DNA of 64,000 nucleotides. Origin: Proteiniphilum acetatigenes DSM 18083 (lineage in GTDB: Bacteria; Bacteroidota; Bacteroidia; Bacteroidales; Dysgonomonadaceae). Position numbers and translations under genes: made by a program. The stretch is taken from NCBI RefSeq assembly GCF_000380985.1, contig NZ_KB905695.1, forward strand, positions 1-64,000. Reading direction: 5' to 3'. The notes beneath the pieces were generated by a model, which saw nothing but the letters and a program-made list of their open reading frames with translations, was not told the origin of the DNA and ran no database searches. Below are positions 55,702 through 64,000 of the stretch, one piece after another. Each line of letters opens with the position of its first letter. Position 1 is the stretch's first letter.

Positions 55702-56796
55702 ATGAAGAAAATTCTATTTTTTATTGGAGGGATATTGTTATCCATATCCTGTATTGCACAAAACGCGGGGACTGTTTTTAGCCCTGAATCGATCAGAAAT
55801 ACAATGAATAAAACGGCAGAGTGGCAAATCAGGCATCCCCGCCATGCTCCGAATGACTGGACAAACGGTGCTTTTTATGCCGGGTTGTTTGCCGCCTGGG
55901 AGACAACAAAATCGCAAACAATCTACGACGCAATGATGGCGATGGGAAATGACTCGACGCAATGGCGTCCGTACAGGCGTTGGTATCATGCAGATGATAT
56001 CGCTATCTCTCAGACCTATATAGATCTATACAGGATTGAGAAGCGACAGGAGATGATTCAGCCTACCATCGACACACTTTCGATCTTATTTAAGAATCCC
56101 TACCCGCATAGAGGAATTGAGGTGATTAAATGGTGGTGGTGCGACGCCCTGTTTATGGCTCCTCCTGTTTTAGTGAAATTAGGGAAGACATTAAATGATC
56201 CGGTTTATTACCAATACAATGATCAATATTTTAAGGAATGCTATGATCTGTTGTATAATAAGGAAGAAAAGCTTTTTGCCCGTGATTTGAATTATGTGAT
56301 CAAGAACGATGGTAAAGATAGATATGAAGCTAACGGAAAACGTATTTTCTGGTCCCGTGGAAACGGCTGGGTCATGGGAGGCCTGGTAAGGATTCTAAAG
56401 GAATTACCGGAGGATTATCCGGAGCGTCCTTTCTATGAAGAGTTATTCAAGGAGATGGCAGAACGTATATTATCTCTCCAACAAGCGGATGGATTATGGA
56501 GAGCCAGTTTGCTCGATCCGGATTCGTACCCGGGTGGAGAAGTAAGCGGTTCCGGATTTTTCTGTTATGCGTTAGCCTGGGGGGTAAATAATGGTTTATT
56601 GGATAGTAAGACCTACAAACCCGCCATAGAGAAATGTTGGATAGCTTTGAATAACTGTGTGAACGAAGAAGGCCGTGTAGGGTGGGTACAACCTATCGGA
56701 GCAGATCCCCGCAAGAACTTTGATGAAGACAGCTGGGAAGTGTATGGTACCGGAGCATTTTTACTGGCAGGAAGCGAAGTGATTAAACTGCGCTAA
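55702..56796 (+). CDS. GH105-type unsaturated glycuronyl hydrolase
   Basis: The 364-residue protein has a signal peptide ending SISCIAQ; the cysteine may also make it a lipoprotein. The (alpha/alpha)6 barrel motifs of GH105 are visible: WTNGAFYAGLFAAWE, YHADDIAISQTYIDLY, WWWCDALFMAPPV with the catalytic Asp, FWSRGNGWVMGGLVRIL, EVSGSGFFCYALAWG and GWVQPIGADP. These enzymes remove the 4,5-unsaturated uronic acid left by polysaccharide lyases, as in rhamnogalacturonan. No lyase gene is in view, so its substrate must come from elsewhere in the genome or from other organisms. It ends PUL 3; its stop is 68 bp before a shared terminator. Confidence 0.9.
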   Translation: MKKILFFIGGILLSISCIAQNAGTVFSPESIRNTMNKTAEWQIRHPRHAPNDWTNGAFYAGLFAAWETTKSQTIYDAMMAMGNDSTQWRPYRRWYHADDIAISQTYIDLYRIEKRQEMIQPTIDTLSILFKNPYPHRGIEVIKWWWCDALFMAPPVLVKLGKTLNDPVYYQYNDQYFKECYDLLYNKEEKLFARDLNYVIKNDGKDRYEANGKRIFWSRGNGWVMGGLVRILKELPEDYPERPFYEELFKEMAERILSLQQADGLWRASLLDPDSYPGGEVSGSGFFCYALAWGVNNGLLDSKTYKPAIEKCWIALNNCVNEEGRVGWVQPIGADPRKNFDEDSWEVYGTGAFLLAGSEVIKLR

Positions 56797-56863
56797 GTTG
56801 ACCTTATCGCTCATTTTATAGATTACGACGCTTACGGAATGTGATTGGATCACAATTAAAAAA

Positions 56864-56894
56864 GAAAAAGTGGAATGTACTATTCCACTTTTTC
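56864..56894. terminator. Bidirectional terminator between GH105 and clpC
   Basis: GAAAAAGTGGAA at 56864-56875 and TTCCACTTTTTC at 56883-56894 form a perfect 12-bp stem with a seven-base loop, with A-rich and T-rich flanks on both sides. It overlaps the last codons of clpC and serves both converging transcripts. Confidence 0.85.
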
Positions 56895-59426
56895 TTCTAC
56901 TTTCATAACCACCTTCTGGTTTTCATCGTCAAAATCTACCAGAACGGTTTCACCTTCTTTCATACCGGTGCGGATAATCATTTCTGCCATTTCGTCTTCG
57001 ATGTATTTCTGGATAGCCCGTTTTAGCGGACGTGCTCCGAACTGTACGTCGTATCCTTTATTGGCAATAAACTCTTTCGCCGACTCAGTAAGGACAACAG
57101 TGTATCCGAGATCCCCGATGCGTTTATAGAGGCCTTTCAACTCAAGATCGATAATCTTGTAGATCGACTCTTTGCTCAACTGGTCGAACATCACGATATC
57201 GTCTACCCTGTTCAGAAATTCGGGTGCAAATGCCTTGTTCAGCGCTTTCTGAATGATGCTCCGCGAATATTCGGCATCAGTCACATCGTGATTGGTATTG
57301 AACCCGATACCACGGCCGAAATCTTTCAACTGCCGCGTTCCGATATTGGAGGTCATGATCAGGATTGTATTCTTGAAATCGATCTTGCGTCCGAGGCTGT
57401 CCGTCACATGTCCTTCATCCAGTATCTGAAGCAGGATATTGAATACGTCGGGGTGCGCTTTTTCGATCTCGTCGAGCAACACGACGGAATAGGGTCTGCG
57501 GCGTACTTTTTCGGTAAGCTGTCCGCCCTCTTCATATCCCACATATCCCGGAGGGGCTCCCACGAGACGCGATACGTTGAATTTTTCCATGTATTCGCTC
57601 ATATCGATGCGGATAAGATTCTCGGACGAATCGAACAGGAACTCTGCCAGCTTCTTGGCCAAATGCGTTTTTCCTACCCCCGTAGGGCCGAGGAACATGA
57701 ACGTGCCGATGGGTTTGTTGGGATCTTTCAGTCCTACCCGGTTCCGCTGGATGGCTTTGACGATTTTGTCCACAGCATCATCCTGGCCGATCACCTTGCT
57801 TTTCAGTTCGTCGCGCATTTCCAGCAGTCTCTGCCCTTCCGCTTGTGCGATACGTTGTACCGGCACACTCGAGATCATTGCCACTACTTCAGCGATTTTT
57901 TCTTCATCGACGATCTCCGGCTTTTCTTTGATCTCTTTCTGCCAACGTTCCTCTTCCGCTTCAAGTGCCAGTAATAACTGCCGTTGTTTGTCGCGATAGC
58001 TGGCTGCCAACTCATATTTTTGCGCTTTTACCGCATCGGTTTTCTGCTGTTCCACCTCTTTCAACTCCTCTTCAAGTTGTTCGATGGTCTTAGGTATCAC
58101 TATATTGGAAATATGTACCCGGGCTCCGGCTTCATCGAGTGCATCGATCGCCTTGTCGGGAAAAGTCCGGTCGGAAACATAACGATCTGTCAGTTTCACG
58201 CATGCCTGCAGTGCCTCGTCGGTATAGCGCACATTGTGATGCTCCTCATACCGCTCCTTGATATTTCGCAGTATCTGCAGTGTCTCTTCCGGAGTGGTGG
58301 GATCCACTATCACCTTCTGGAACCGGCGTTCCAATGCACCGTCTTTCTCAATATTCTTCCTGTATTCATCAAGGGTAGTGGCTCCGATACATTGTATCTC
58401 ACCCCGTGCCAGAGCTGGTTTTAACATATTGGCTGCATCCAGCGATCCGGCAGCACCACCGGCACCTACAATAGTATGAATCTCATCGATAAAGAGGATG
58501 ATGTTCGGGTTCTTCGACAGTTCGTTCAATATCGCTTTGATACGCTCTTCGAACTGGCCGCGGTACTTGGTTCCCGCAACGATCGACGCCATATCGAGAG
58601 CGATCACCCGTTTGTCGAATAGTGCGCGGGAGACTTTCTTCTGCGTAATACGCAATGCCAGTCCGTCTACAATGGCCGATTTACCCACACCGGGATCACC
58701 GATGAGTACCGGATTATTTTTCTTGCGACGACTGAGGATCTGCGCAATGCGTTCAATCTCCTTTTCCCGTCCGACTACCGGATCGAGACGGTTTTCCAAC
58801 GCAGCGCGGGTGATATCCGTCCCAAAATTATCGAGTACGGGAGTATCAGATCCACTGCTTTTTGTCTGCGAAGAGGAGCTTTGACCTCCTCCCGGATTGA
58901 ACGGATATTTTTCGTTCGCATCTTCGTCATCGTCGTCGGTGAAATTCGCTCCTGCAGAGGGTGATTGTCCGTCCCCATCTTCAGTCCGGTTGTCAAGAAT
59001 ACTTTTTATATAGAGAAACGCACTTGAATAATCGAGCTGAAATTGTGTGAGGATATCATTTATCAATGTACTTTTTTCTTTCAGCAGCGCCAACAGAATA
59101 TGTTCGGAATCGGTCTCCCGACTCTTGGTAAGACGCGCTTCCAGAATACTCATTTTTAATGCTTTTTCCGTATTCTTATTAATTACGAGTTCATTGGTTC
59201 CATCATAAGGCTCCTGAGTAGCACGTACGTGCGAATCGATATAATCTTTCAGCACATGCAGATCGATATCGAAATCCTGGAGCACCTGAATAGCTAATCC
59301 GTCGCCATCGCGAAGGATGCCGAGCATAAGATGTTCAGGCCCTATATAATTGTTCTGGAGCCTTCCCGCTTCTTCCCGGCTGTAAGCCATGATGTCTCTG
59401 ACCCGTTGTGAAAAATTGCTATCCAT
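56880..59426 (-). CDS. clpC: ClpC-type Clp protease ATPase subunit
   Basis: The 848-residue protein is a class I AAA+ unfoldase. In order it shows two Clp N repeats ([20 protein letters not shown], and [12 protein letters not shown]-like [11 protein letters not shown]), Walker [14 protein letters not shown] and the Walker [16 protein letters not shown] of the first ATPase, the UVR-type middle region ([16 protein letters not shown]), then Walker [20 protein letters not shown], the pore-loop [20 protein letters not shown] and [20 protein letters not shown] of the second, and a C-terminal [16 protein letters not shown]. The middle region makes it ClpC rather than ClpA or ClpB. It feeds substrates to ClpP in the cytosol. 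A linker at residues 160-190 is Asp- and Ser-rich. The gene stands alone. Confidence 0.95.
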   Translation of the reverse strand: MDSNFSQRVRDIMAYSREEAGRLQNNYIGPEHLMLGILRDGDGLAIQVLQDFDIDLHVLKDYIDSHVRATQEPYDGTNELVINKNTEKALKMSILEARLTKSRETDSEHILLALLKEKSTLINDILTQFQLDYSSAFLYIKSILDNRTEDGDGQSPSAGANFTDDDDEDANEKYPFNPGGGQSSSSQTKSSGSDTPVLDNFGTDITRAALENRLDPVVGREKEIERIAQILSRRKKNNPVLIGDPGVGKSAIVDGLALRITQKKVSRALFDKRVIALDMASIVAGTKYRGQFEERIKAILNELSKNPNIILFIDEIHTIVGAGGAAGSLDAANMLKPALARGEIQCIGATTLDEYRKNIEKDGALERRFQKVIVDPTTPEETLQILRNIKERYEEHHNVRYTDEALQACVKLTDRYVSDRTFPDKAIDALDEAGARVHISNIVIPKTIEQLEEELKEVEQQKTDAVKAQKYELAASYRDKQRQLLLALEAEEERWQKEIKEKPEIVDEEKIAEVVAMISSVPVQRIAQAEGQRLLEMRDELKSKVIGQDDAVDKIVKAIQRNRVGLKDPNKPIGTFMFLGPTGVGKTHLAKKLAEFLFDSSENLIRIDMSEYMEKFNVSRLVGAPPGYVGYEEGGQLTEKVRRRPYSVVLLDEIEKAHPDVFNILLQILDEGHVTDSLGRKIDFKNTILIMTSNIGTRQLKDFGRGIGFNTNHDVTDAEYSRSIIQKALNKAFAPEFLNRVDDIVMFDQLSKESIYKIIDLELKGLYKRIGDLGYTVVLTESAKEFIANKGYDVQFGARPLKRAIQKYIEDEMAEMIIRTGMKEGETVLVDFDDENQKVVMKVEEKVE

Positions 59427-59462
59427 ATATTTTTATTCCCTTCTTTAGCTGTGTATCGACTA

Positions 59463-59470
59463 CAAATATA
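59463..59470 (-). promoter_or_regulatory. -7 box upstream of clpC
   Basis: TATATTTG on the - strand lies 37 bases before the clpC start codon and matches the -7 consensus TAnnTTTG. The -33 TTTG is not clear at 19 bases upstream. Transcription would start near 59456, giving a leader of about 30 bases. Confidence 0.5.
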
Positions 59471-59597
59471 GTCTTTTATTTTAAATCGAATAAAATTTTT
59501 TGAGGGTCATATAAAAAATTAATCACTCATTTATAATGACCATTCCATATAGAGTTGCAAAAACAGTGCCAAAGAAAAGATTTACTGATTTATTGAT

Positions 59598-59679
59598 CCC
59601 GATAAATCGGGACAAGTATTGATGAAGAACCAATGTGCTAATCCCGACCAATAGGAATAACCTGTCCCGATAGATCGGG
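59598..59679. repeat. Pair of CCCGAT palindromes in the clpC / AI-2E gap
   Basis: CCCGATAAATCGGG at 59598-59611 and CCCGATAGATCGGG at 59666-59679 are two perfect-stem hairpins. The words between them (AATGTGCTAATCCCGACC) repeat those at 42171-42190, where the palindrome reads CCCGACAAGTCGGG. The last stem pair changes from T-A to C-G without loss of pairing. The rest of the 351-bp gap 59427-59777 is AT-rich and holds only the clpC promoter box and a 73-codon frame that I do not accept as a gene. Confidence 0.7.
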
Positions 59680-59777
59680 AAGTAGTGAATAATAAGGGAA
59701 AAGGATAATGCGCTTCGAGCAATAAACACGATAGCGAATTTCATTTTTCACTTTTTACTTTCAATTTTGTAATTGAA

Positions 59778-60905
59778 TCAATCAGTCCCGGGTACATTTC
59801 CCTTTTTCTTTTTGGGTTTGACCGATTCATACATCGGAATTTTCACCTTCCGGGATTTAATGCGTGTGGTAACACGGGGTTCTGCTTTTGATCCCGGTAT
59901 ATATTCGTGTCGGAACATGTTGAAGAACAGTATGAAAAGGGAAAGCAACAGCGGTCCGAAGATAACTCCCCAAAACCCGAACATGGGAATCCCTATAAGT
60001 ACTCCGAATACGGTGATCAACGGATGGATGTCGGCCAGCTTTTTTTGCAGTAAGAAACGGGCAACATTATCCACGCCTCCAATAATAAACATACCATATA
60101 TAAGTAATGCGATACCGTTCACATAATCTCCACCCAGCAGCAGGGTGATCCCTAACGGAACCCAGACAATCATGGTACCTACGATGGGCAGTATGGTGGA
60201 AAAAGCAGTAAGAATGGCATATAAAATCGCACTGTCTATACCGAAAAAAAGATACCCCAGGTAGGCAAAAAAGCCCTGGATAATTGCCAGAAGAGGTATT
60301 CCTACGGCGTTTGCCTGGATGATCATACGGGTTTCTTCGGCAAGGATCTGCTTATTCTCTTCCTTGAACGGTAAGACTTCCCTGATAGCTGTTTCAAACT
60401 CATCGTTATTGAAGAGCATGTAATACAATACGAATAGAATGACAATAACATTGATTATGAACGAGTAGACACTGTTCCCAAGCATTTGCAGGATATTGGA
60501 CCCTGCTCTCGGTAAAGCGGACAGATTTTCAGGGGTGAATATATTAAATCCCAGTCTTTCTTCTAACCTGTCGACAAATTCGTTGAACTGTATCAGTATT
60601 GCTTCCGGGTTAATAGAAATTCCCGACACAGTATCAATCACAAGAAAAGTGAGTCCGGTGAGGGGGAGAAGGATAAAGAAAAGTACTTCCAACACGATGA
60701 GCAATGCACTGAGCGACTTTTTGAATTTAAGCTTTTGTGTGAAATATTTCTGTTGCCCGTTCACAAGTACATACAAGGTCGCTGCACCCAGAAACCCACT
60801 CATATAGGGACGTGTATGCCTGAAAATGATCAGTCCTAACAGGATAAGAAATCCGATCAGGATATATTTATACCGTATTTCTTTTTTTTCTTGTTCTATC
60901 GACAT
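59778..60905 (-). CDS. AI-2E-type transporter family permease
   Basis: The 375-residue inner-membrane protein has about eight membrane segments and the family's landmarks: an N-terminal pair of segments (YILIGFLILLGLIIF), the amphipathic cytosolic region (ENKQILAEETRMIIQANAVG), the AIIQGFFAYLGYLFFG loop, TILPIVGTMIVWVPLGI, VLIGIPMFGFWGVIFGPLLLS, and a charged C-terminal tail. The family is named for a proposed autoinducer-2 exporter but includes sodium/proton antiporters and unknown exporters, so the substrate is left open. It is followed downstream by the palindrome-rich gap before clpC. Confidence 0.88.
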   Translation of the reverse strand: MSIEQEKKEIRYKYILIGFLILLGLIIFRHTRPYMSGFLGAATLYVLVNGQQKYFTQKLKFKKSLSALLIVLEVLFFILLPLTGLTFLVIDTVSGISINPEAILIQFNEFVDRLEERLGFNIFTPENLSALPRAGSNILQMLGNSVYSFIINVIVILFVLYYMLFNNDEFETAIREVLPFKEENKQILAEETRMIIQANAVGIPLLAIIQGFFAYLGYLFFGIDSAILYAILTAFSTILPIVGTMIVWVPLGITLLLGGDYVNGIALLIYGMFIIGGVDNVARFLLQKKLADIHPLITVFGVLIGIPMFGFWGVIFGPLLLSLFILFFNMFRHEYIPGSKAEPRVTTRIKSRKVKIPMYESVKPKKKKGNVPGTD

Positions 60906-61027
60906 CGGAAATTCTATGAAATTTATAATATATTTGTGTTTATTTAATTAATCCCTTTAATTGTCCCATCCGACTCAATCCTATTCAATCTTAAAATGTT
61001 GAATAGTTGAATAAAGATTACGAAAAA

Positions 61028-61258
61028 TTATAGAAAATCTTCCGGTTTTGCAAATCCGCCTTCGATCAGTGCTTCTTTTGCGCTTTCATAATCGGAACTT
61101 TTCACCTGCATCTCTATTTCTCCGAGGGTATAAGCCAATCTGTTGGAGGTGAGATTCTTCATATAGGTCTCAATCCCTCTCATTTCCATAAATGATTGGA
61201 CGATGGGTACATCGGCGGGGAAGGCAAATGTTTTCACCGTAATAAAATGTTCCTCCAT
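61028..61258 (-). CDS. DUF2007 small protein
   Basis: The 76-residue protein matches DUF2007 (putative signal-transducing protein): an N-terminal VKTFAFPADVPIVQSFMEMRGIE, an insert rich in polar residues and the C-terminal IEMQVKSSDYESAKEALIEGGF, with a ferredoxin-like alternation of strands and helices. Its function is not known. It is 122 bp upstream of the AI-2E-type gene on the same strand and could be co-transcribed with it. No signal peptide is seen. Confidence 0.82.
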   Translation of the reverse strand: MEEHFITVKTFAFPADVPIVQSFMEMRGIETYMKNLTSNRLAYTLGEIEMQVKSSDYESAKEALIEGGFAKPEDFL

Positions 61259-61383
61259 AGATAATATTTTTGTGATATGATCTTATTCTCTGATAACGTA
61301 AAAGTAGGCTTTTTTGTTTTTGGGAGTAAGGTTTTGTTTATTAAAATAAGGATTATGTTTTTTTTTACACTATTTTTGCACAT

Positions 61384-61467
61384 TAACTACACTTCGTTCC
61401 GTTGAACGATGTTTGGCATATTAATAAATTAGCACATTAGTTTATTCTTGATTCCTGGTTCTAAAAT
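61384..61467. repeat. Mosaic intergenic repeat upstream of SDR gene
   Basis: TTAACTACACTTCGTTCCGT at 61384-61403 and the following GAACGATG are an inverted copy of 42203-42231. The words ATTCTTGATTCCTGGTTC at 61443-61460 repeat those before the genes at 32490, 42311 and 52899. The copy ends at the start of the SDR gene. Confidence 0.6.
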
Positions 61468-61475
61468 TGAATTAT

Positions 61476-62231
61476 ATGGAAAAAATAGCGTTAGTAACAG
61501 GAGCAACTTCCGGAATTGGAGAAGCTACAGCCCTGAAACTTGCCGGAAATGGGTTCGATATAATAATCACCGGCAGACGGCAGGATAGATTGAATATATT
61601 GAAGAATAAACTCGAAGAGAACGGCTCGCATGTGTTGGCTCTCTGTTTCGATGTACGGGACGAGGAGGAAGTGAATGCTGCCCTGGGAAATCTACCCCCG
61701 GAATGGCAAAGTATAGATGTATTGGTTAATAATGCCGGTCTGGCTGCCGGTCTGGAGCCGGTTCAGCAGGGTAACAGCATTGACTGGAACCGAATGATCG
61801 ACACTAACGTAAAGGGACTGTTGTATGTTACCCGTTGCATTTCACAGGGAATGATTTCCCGGAAAAAAGGACATATCATCAATATCGGATCCATCGCCGG
61901 AAAAGAGGTTTATCCCAATGGAAATGTCTATTGCGCTACCAAGCATGCCGTGGACGCATTGACGAAAGGGATGCGCTTTGATCTGCTTCCCCATAATATA
62001 AAAGTAACGCAGATATGTCCCGGTGCCGTGGAAACGGAATTTTCCATTGTACGTTTTCATGGAGATAAGAGCCGTGCCGATAAAGTGTATGAGGGATATG
62101 AGTGTTTAGTCGCCGACGATATTGCAGAGTGTATCTGGTTCGCAGTTTCCCGTCCGCCGCATGTGAATATCAACGATATGGTCGTAATGCCTACAGCACA
62201 GGCATCGGCTTCTGTTTTTCATAAAATATAA
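61476..62231 (+). CDS. SDR-family NAD(P)-dependent oxidoreductase, YdfG-like
   Basis: The start at 61476 (MEKIALVTGATSGIG) places the Rossmann strand at the usual distance; an ATG three codons upstream is also in frame. The 251-residue enzyme has TGATSGIGEA, the NADP-favouring GRRQDRL, VLVNNAGLAAG, NIGSIAG with the catalytic Ser, and YCATKHAV with Tyr and Lys, followed by CPGAVETEFSIVRFHGD. This is the YdfG/NADP-dependent serine and 3-hydroxy acid dehydrogenase pattern. Its last codons form the left edge of the second 79-bp repeat. Physiological role is not clear from context. Confidence 0.9.
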   Translation: MEKIALVTGATSGIGEATALKLAGNGFDIIITGRRQDRLNILKNKLEENGSHVLALCFDVRDEEEVNAALGNLPPEWQSIDVLVNNAGLAAGLEPVQQGNSIDWNRMIDTNVKGLLYVTRCISQGMISRKKGHIINIGSIAGKEVYPNGNVYCATKHAVDALTKGMRFDLLPHNIKVTQICPGAVETEFSIVRFHGDKSRADKVYEGYECLVADDIAECIWFAVSRPPHVNINDMVVMPTAQASASVFHKI

Positions 62232-62302
62232 TGAAAGCCGAGAGAAAAACCAAGCTTGCTTGAGTTTTTCCGAGGCGCATCTTATATTCTACAAATATAA
62301 AC
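62224..62302. repeat. 79-bp dispersed repeat, copy 2, with hairpin
   Basis: This unit matches 22203-22281 at about 90%. The core CCAAGCTTGCTTGAG at 62250-62264 is flanked by GAAAAA (62244-62249) and TTTTTC (62265-62270), a perfect six-pair stem. The right edge has TATATTTG on the - strand (62299-62292). It begins inside the last two codons and stop of the SDR gene and ends 26 bases before the peptidase start. Confidence 0.8.
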
Positions 62303-62328
62303 TATGACTAATAAAAAACATATCTATC

Positions 62329-64000
62329 ATGAAACGAATTTGTATCATTTTATTTGTTTTGCTTATGACAACCCGGTTTGTTGAATCGCAGGAAAATATC
62401 ACCTATCAGGTGCCACCGGCAGAAATTCTGGAACTGGTAGATATCGAGAGAGCGCCGTCAGTCAATATGGACAGTAAAGGTGAGCAGATGTTATTCTTTT
62501 ACCGGAATACGTTCAAAACATTGTCCGACTTGAATCAGCCTGAAGTAAGGTTGGCAGGACTACGTATCAATCCCGATGCCAATATATCGAGTACCATTAC
62601 CTATTTTAATAATATCCGCTATAAAAAAACGACTGATAAGGAAATACAGCAAATAGAAGGCTTACCTTCCGAACCACTTATTGCCAATGTCCTTTTTTCG
62701 CCTGATGAGACAAAACTTGCTTTTACCAATACGGTGGAAAACGGTGTAGAGTTGTGGATTGCCGACCTGAAAACCTTGCAGGCGAAAAGACTGACGGATG
62801 CCGTTGTAAATGCCAATGCCGGATTTCCATACAGTTGGTTCAGTGATGGAACGGGGTTACTGGTAAGGATACTTCCTGAAAACCGGCCTGGATTGATCGA
62901 TACCCAAAAAGCTTTGCCGGAAGGACCAATTGTGTCGGTCAGCGACGGACAGATATCACAAAACCGTACTTATCAGGACCTGTTGAAAAATCCGGTAGAT
63001 GAGACTAATTTCGAAACGTTAATGACATCGGAACTCTATAAGATCGGGCTCGACGGATCGAAAACACAATGGAAAGGGGCCGGAATGTATATAGGGCAAT
63101 TATTTTCCCCGGATGGAAAATATCTGTTGCTGACCACACTTTCCCGTCCGTTCTCATATACCGTTCCTTATTATAGCTTTCCCAATGTCGCGGAGATATA
63201 CACGACTGAAGGAGATTTCTTAATGAAATTCAATGAACAGCCGTTACTGGATAACCTTCCGATAGGATTTATGGCTACGCAGGAGGGAAAACGGAACATT
63301 TACTGGCGTGCCGACAAGCCGTCGACCCTCTATTGGGTGGAGGCACTCGATAAAGGTGATCCGGAAGTGAAAGTCGATTTCCGTGATGAGGTATTCGAAC
63401 TCGATGCTCCGTTCACCGGTACACCCCGTTCGTTGGTAAAGACCATTAACCGTTACGCAGGTATTACCTGGGGAAACAATGAATACGCTATTCTTCATGA
63501 CCGCTGGTGGAATACGCGGAATCAGAAGATGTATATTTTTAATCCGTCGGACAACAAACAGGAATCTCGTATCGTTATCGACCGGAACTATCAGAATGTT
63601 TATGAGGATCCCGGTTACCCGCAAACTACAAAAAATGCGCTGGGAACCTATACATTGAAAATGGACGGAAATTCGATTTACTTTTTTGGAGACGGTTTCA
63701 CTGCTGAGGGACAGTTTCCGTTTATCGACGAACTGGATATGAAAACATTGAAAAAGAAACGGATCTATCAGTCTGCCTATACCGATAAAGTGGAAGAGTT
63801 AGTCACGTTTGTCGACAGTAAAAAAGGTACGGTGATCACCCGGATTGAATCGCCGACAGAATATCCCAATTATTATATCCGCAATATCAGGAGCAAACGT
63901 GCAGCGGAGCCGTTGACCGCCTTTGAAAACCCGTTCAAAAGCATTGAAAATGTCTATAAGGAAGTGATCAGCTATAAACGCGACGATGGGGTAGAACTTA
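62329..64000 (+). CDS. S9-family peptidase, N-terminal propeller part (3' end outside window)
   Basis: The frame is open from 62329 to the window edge, 557 codons. It starts with a signal peptide (RICIILFVLLMTTRFVESQ) and continues as a beta-propeller (PAEILELVDIERAPSVNMDS, LFSPDETKLAFTNT, VELWIADLKTLQAKRLTD, FSPDGKYLLLTTLSRPFSYTV abbreviated FSPDGKYLLLTT, YPNYYIRNIRSK). The last visible residues, VISYKRDDGVEL, are where the propeller usually meets the alpha/beta hydrolase domain of prolyl oligopeptidases. The layout recalls dipeptidyl-peptidase-like and glutamyl-endopeptidase-like S9 enzymes. The catalytic Ser-Asp-His would lie beyond the window, so activity cannot be checked here. Confidence 0.85.
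   Translation, partial: MKRICIILFVLLMTTRFVESQENITYQVPPAEILELVDIERAPSVNMDSKGEQMLFFYRNTFKTLSDLNQPEVRLAGLRINPDANISSTITYFNNIRYKKTTDKEIQQIEGLPSEPLIANVLFSPDETKLAFTNTVENGVELWIADLKTLQAKRLTDAVVNANAGFPYSWFSDGTGLLVRILPENRPGLIDTQKALPEGPIVSVSDGQISQNRTYQDLLKNPVDETNFETLMTSELYKIGLDGSKTQWKGAGMYIGQLFSPDGKYLLLTTLSRPFSYTVPYYSFPNVAEIYTTEGDFLMKFNEQPLLDNLPIGFMATQEGKRNIYWRADKPSTLYWVEALDKGDPEVKVDFRDEVFELDAPFTGTPRSLVKTINRYAGITWGNNEYAILHDRWWNTRNQKMYIFNPSDNKQESRIVIDRNYQNVYEDPGYPQTTKNALGTYTLKMDGNSIYFFGDGFTAEGQFPFIDELDMKTLKKKRIYQSAYTDKVEELVTFVDSKKGTVITRIESPTEYPNYYIRNIRSKRAAEPLTAFENPFKSIENVYKEVISYKRDDGVEL

Noticed and set aside
59523-59744. 73-codon frame on the - strand between clpC and the AI-2E-type gene
   Set aside because: It reads through the CCCGAT palindromes and AT-rich repeats; the hydrophobic look follows from base composition.
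1-64000. tRNA genes, CRISPR arrays, prophage or complete insertion sequences
   Set aside because: None was seen: no regular spacer-repeat pattern, no transposase or integrase frame and no cloverleaf-like GC-rich segment with a CCA end.

Overview
The window comes from a Bacteroidota genome, most likely order Bacteroidales. The evidence is four SusC-type and SusD-type genes in three pairs plus a SusD remnant, two FecI-type sigma/FecR-type anti-sigma sets with an STN domain on the matching SusC, several TTTG / TAnnTTTG promoter boxes, the near absence of Shine-Dalgarno sites, lipoprotein signals followed by SC, and many DUF families typical of this phylum. Family or genus cannot be fixed from the sequence alone. 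No tRNA, rRNA, CRISPR array, prophage or intact insertion sequence was seen.

Layout. (1) 1-5236, + strand: 3' part of an SDR oxidoreductase (possible fructuronate/mannonate step), then xylulokinase, xylose isomerase and a xylose-type proton symporter: a pentose and uronate catabolic cluster. (2) 5222-6891, - strand: a glycerate kinase behind a GntP-type permease that has lost most of its length. (3) 7093-7720: an MntA/HepT toxin-antitoxin pair. (4) 7872-22180, mostly - strand: a polysaccharide utilisation locus (PUL 1) read from sigma factor to anti-sigma factor, SusC with STN, SusD, DUF3823 lipoprotein, GH2, GH130 and a metallophosphatase. A split lysO transporter pair sits on the opposite strand between sigma and anti-sigma. 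(5) 22453-36940, + strand: PUL 2, with a good housekeeping promoter, SGNH hydrolase, GH38-like, GH92, SusC without STN, SusD and three surface lipoproteins, closed by a strong terminator and followed by an opposing TPR/DUF6377-type regulator. Together PUL 1 and PUL 2 carry GH2, GH130, GH38 and GH92, a set that fits breakdown of mannose-rich glycans such as N-glycans or mannan; this is inference. (6) 38987-44173: a large multi-domain protein with RNA-polymerase-like modules, a DUF4230 protein with a membrane partner, a GNAT acetyltransferase and a DsbA-family protein. (7) 44493-56796: PUL 3, with ECF sigma, an opposite-strand repeat protein, FecR, SusC with STN, SusD, a SusD remnant, GH2 and GH105, likely for a uronate-containing glycan. 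(8) 56880-64000: housekeeping genes clpC, AI-2E-type permease, DUF2007, SDR, and the start of an S9 peptidase.

The points most worth a second look are: the 762-residue protein at 38987-41275, which joins two alpha-CTD-like modules, a sigma-region-4-like helix-turn-helix, HARE-like winged helices and helicase-associated repeats; a hairpin family with an invariant 15-base core and co-varying arms at 22223-22248, 47208-47234 and 62244-62270, two copies of which lie in a 79-bp dispersed repeat; short inverted-repeat elements in both fecR-susC gaps; and the fact that both sigma/anti-sigma pairs are interrupted by opposite-strand genes.
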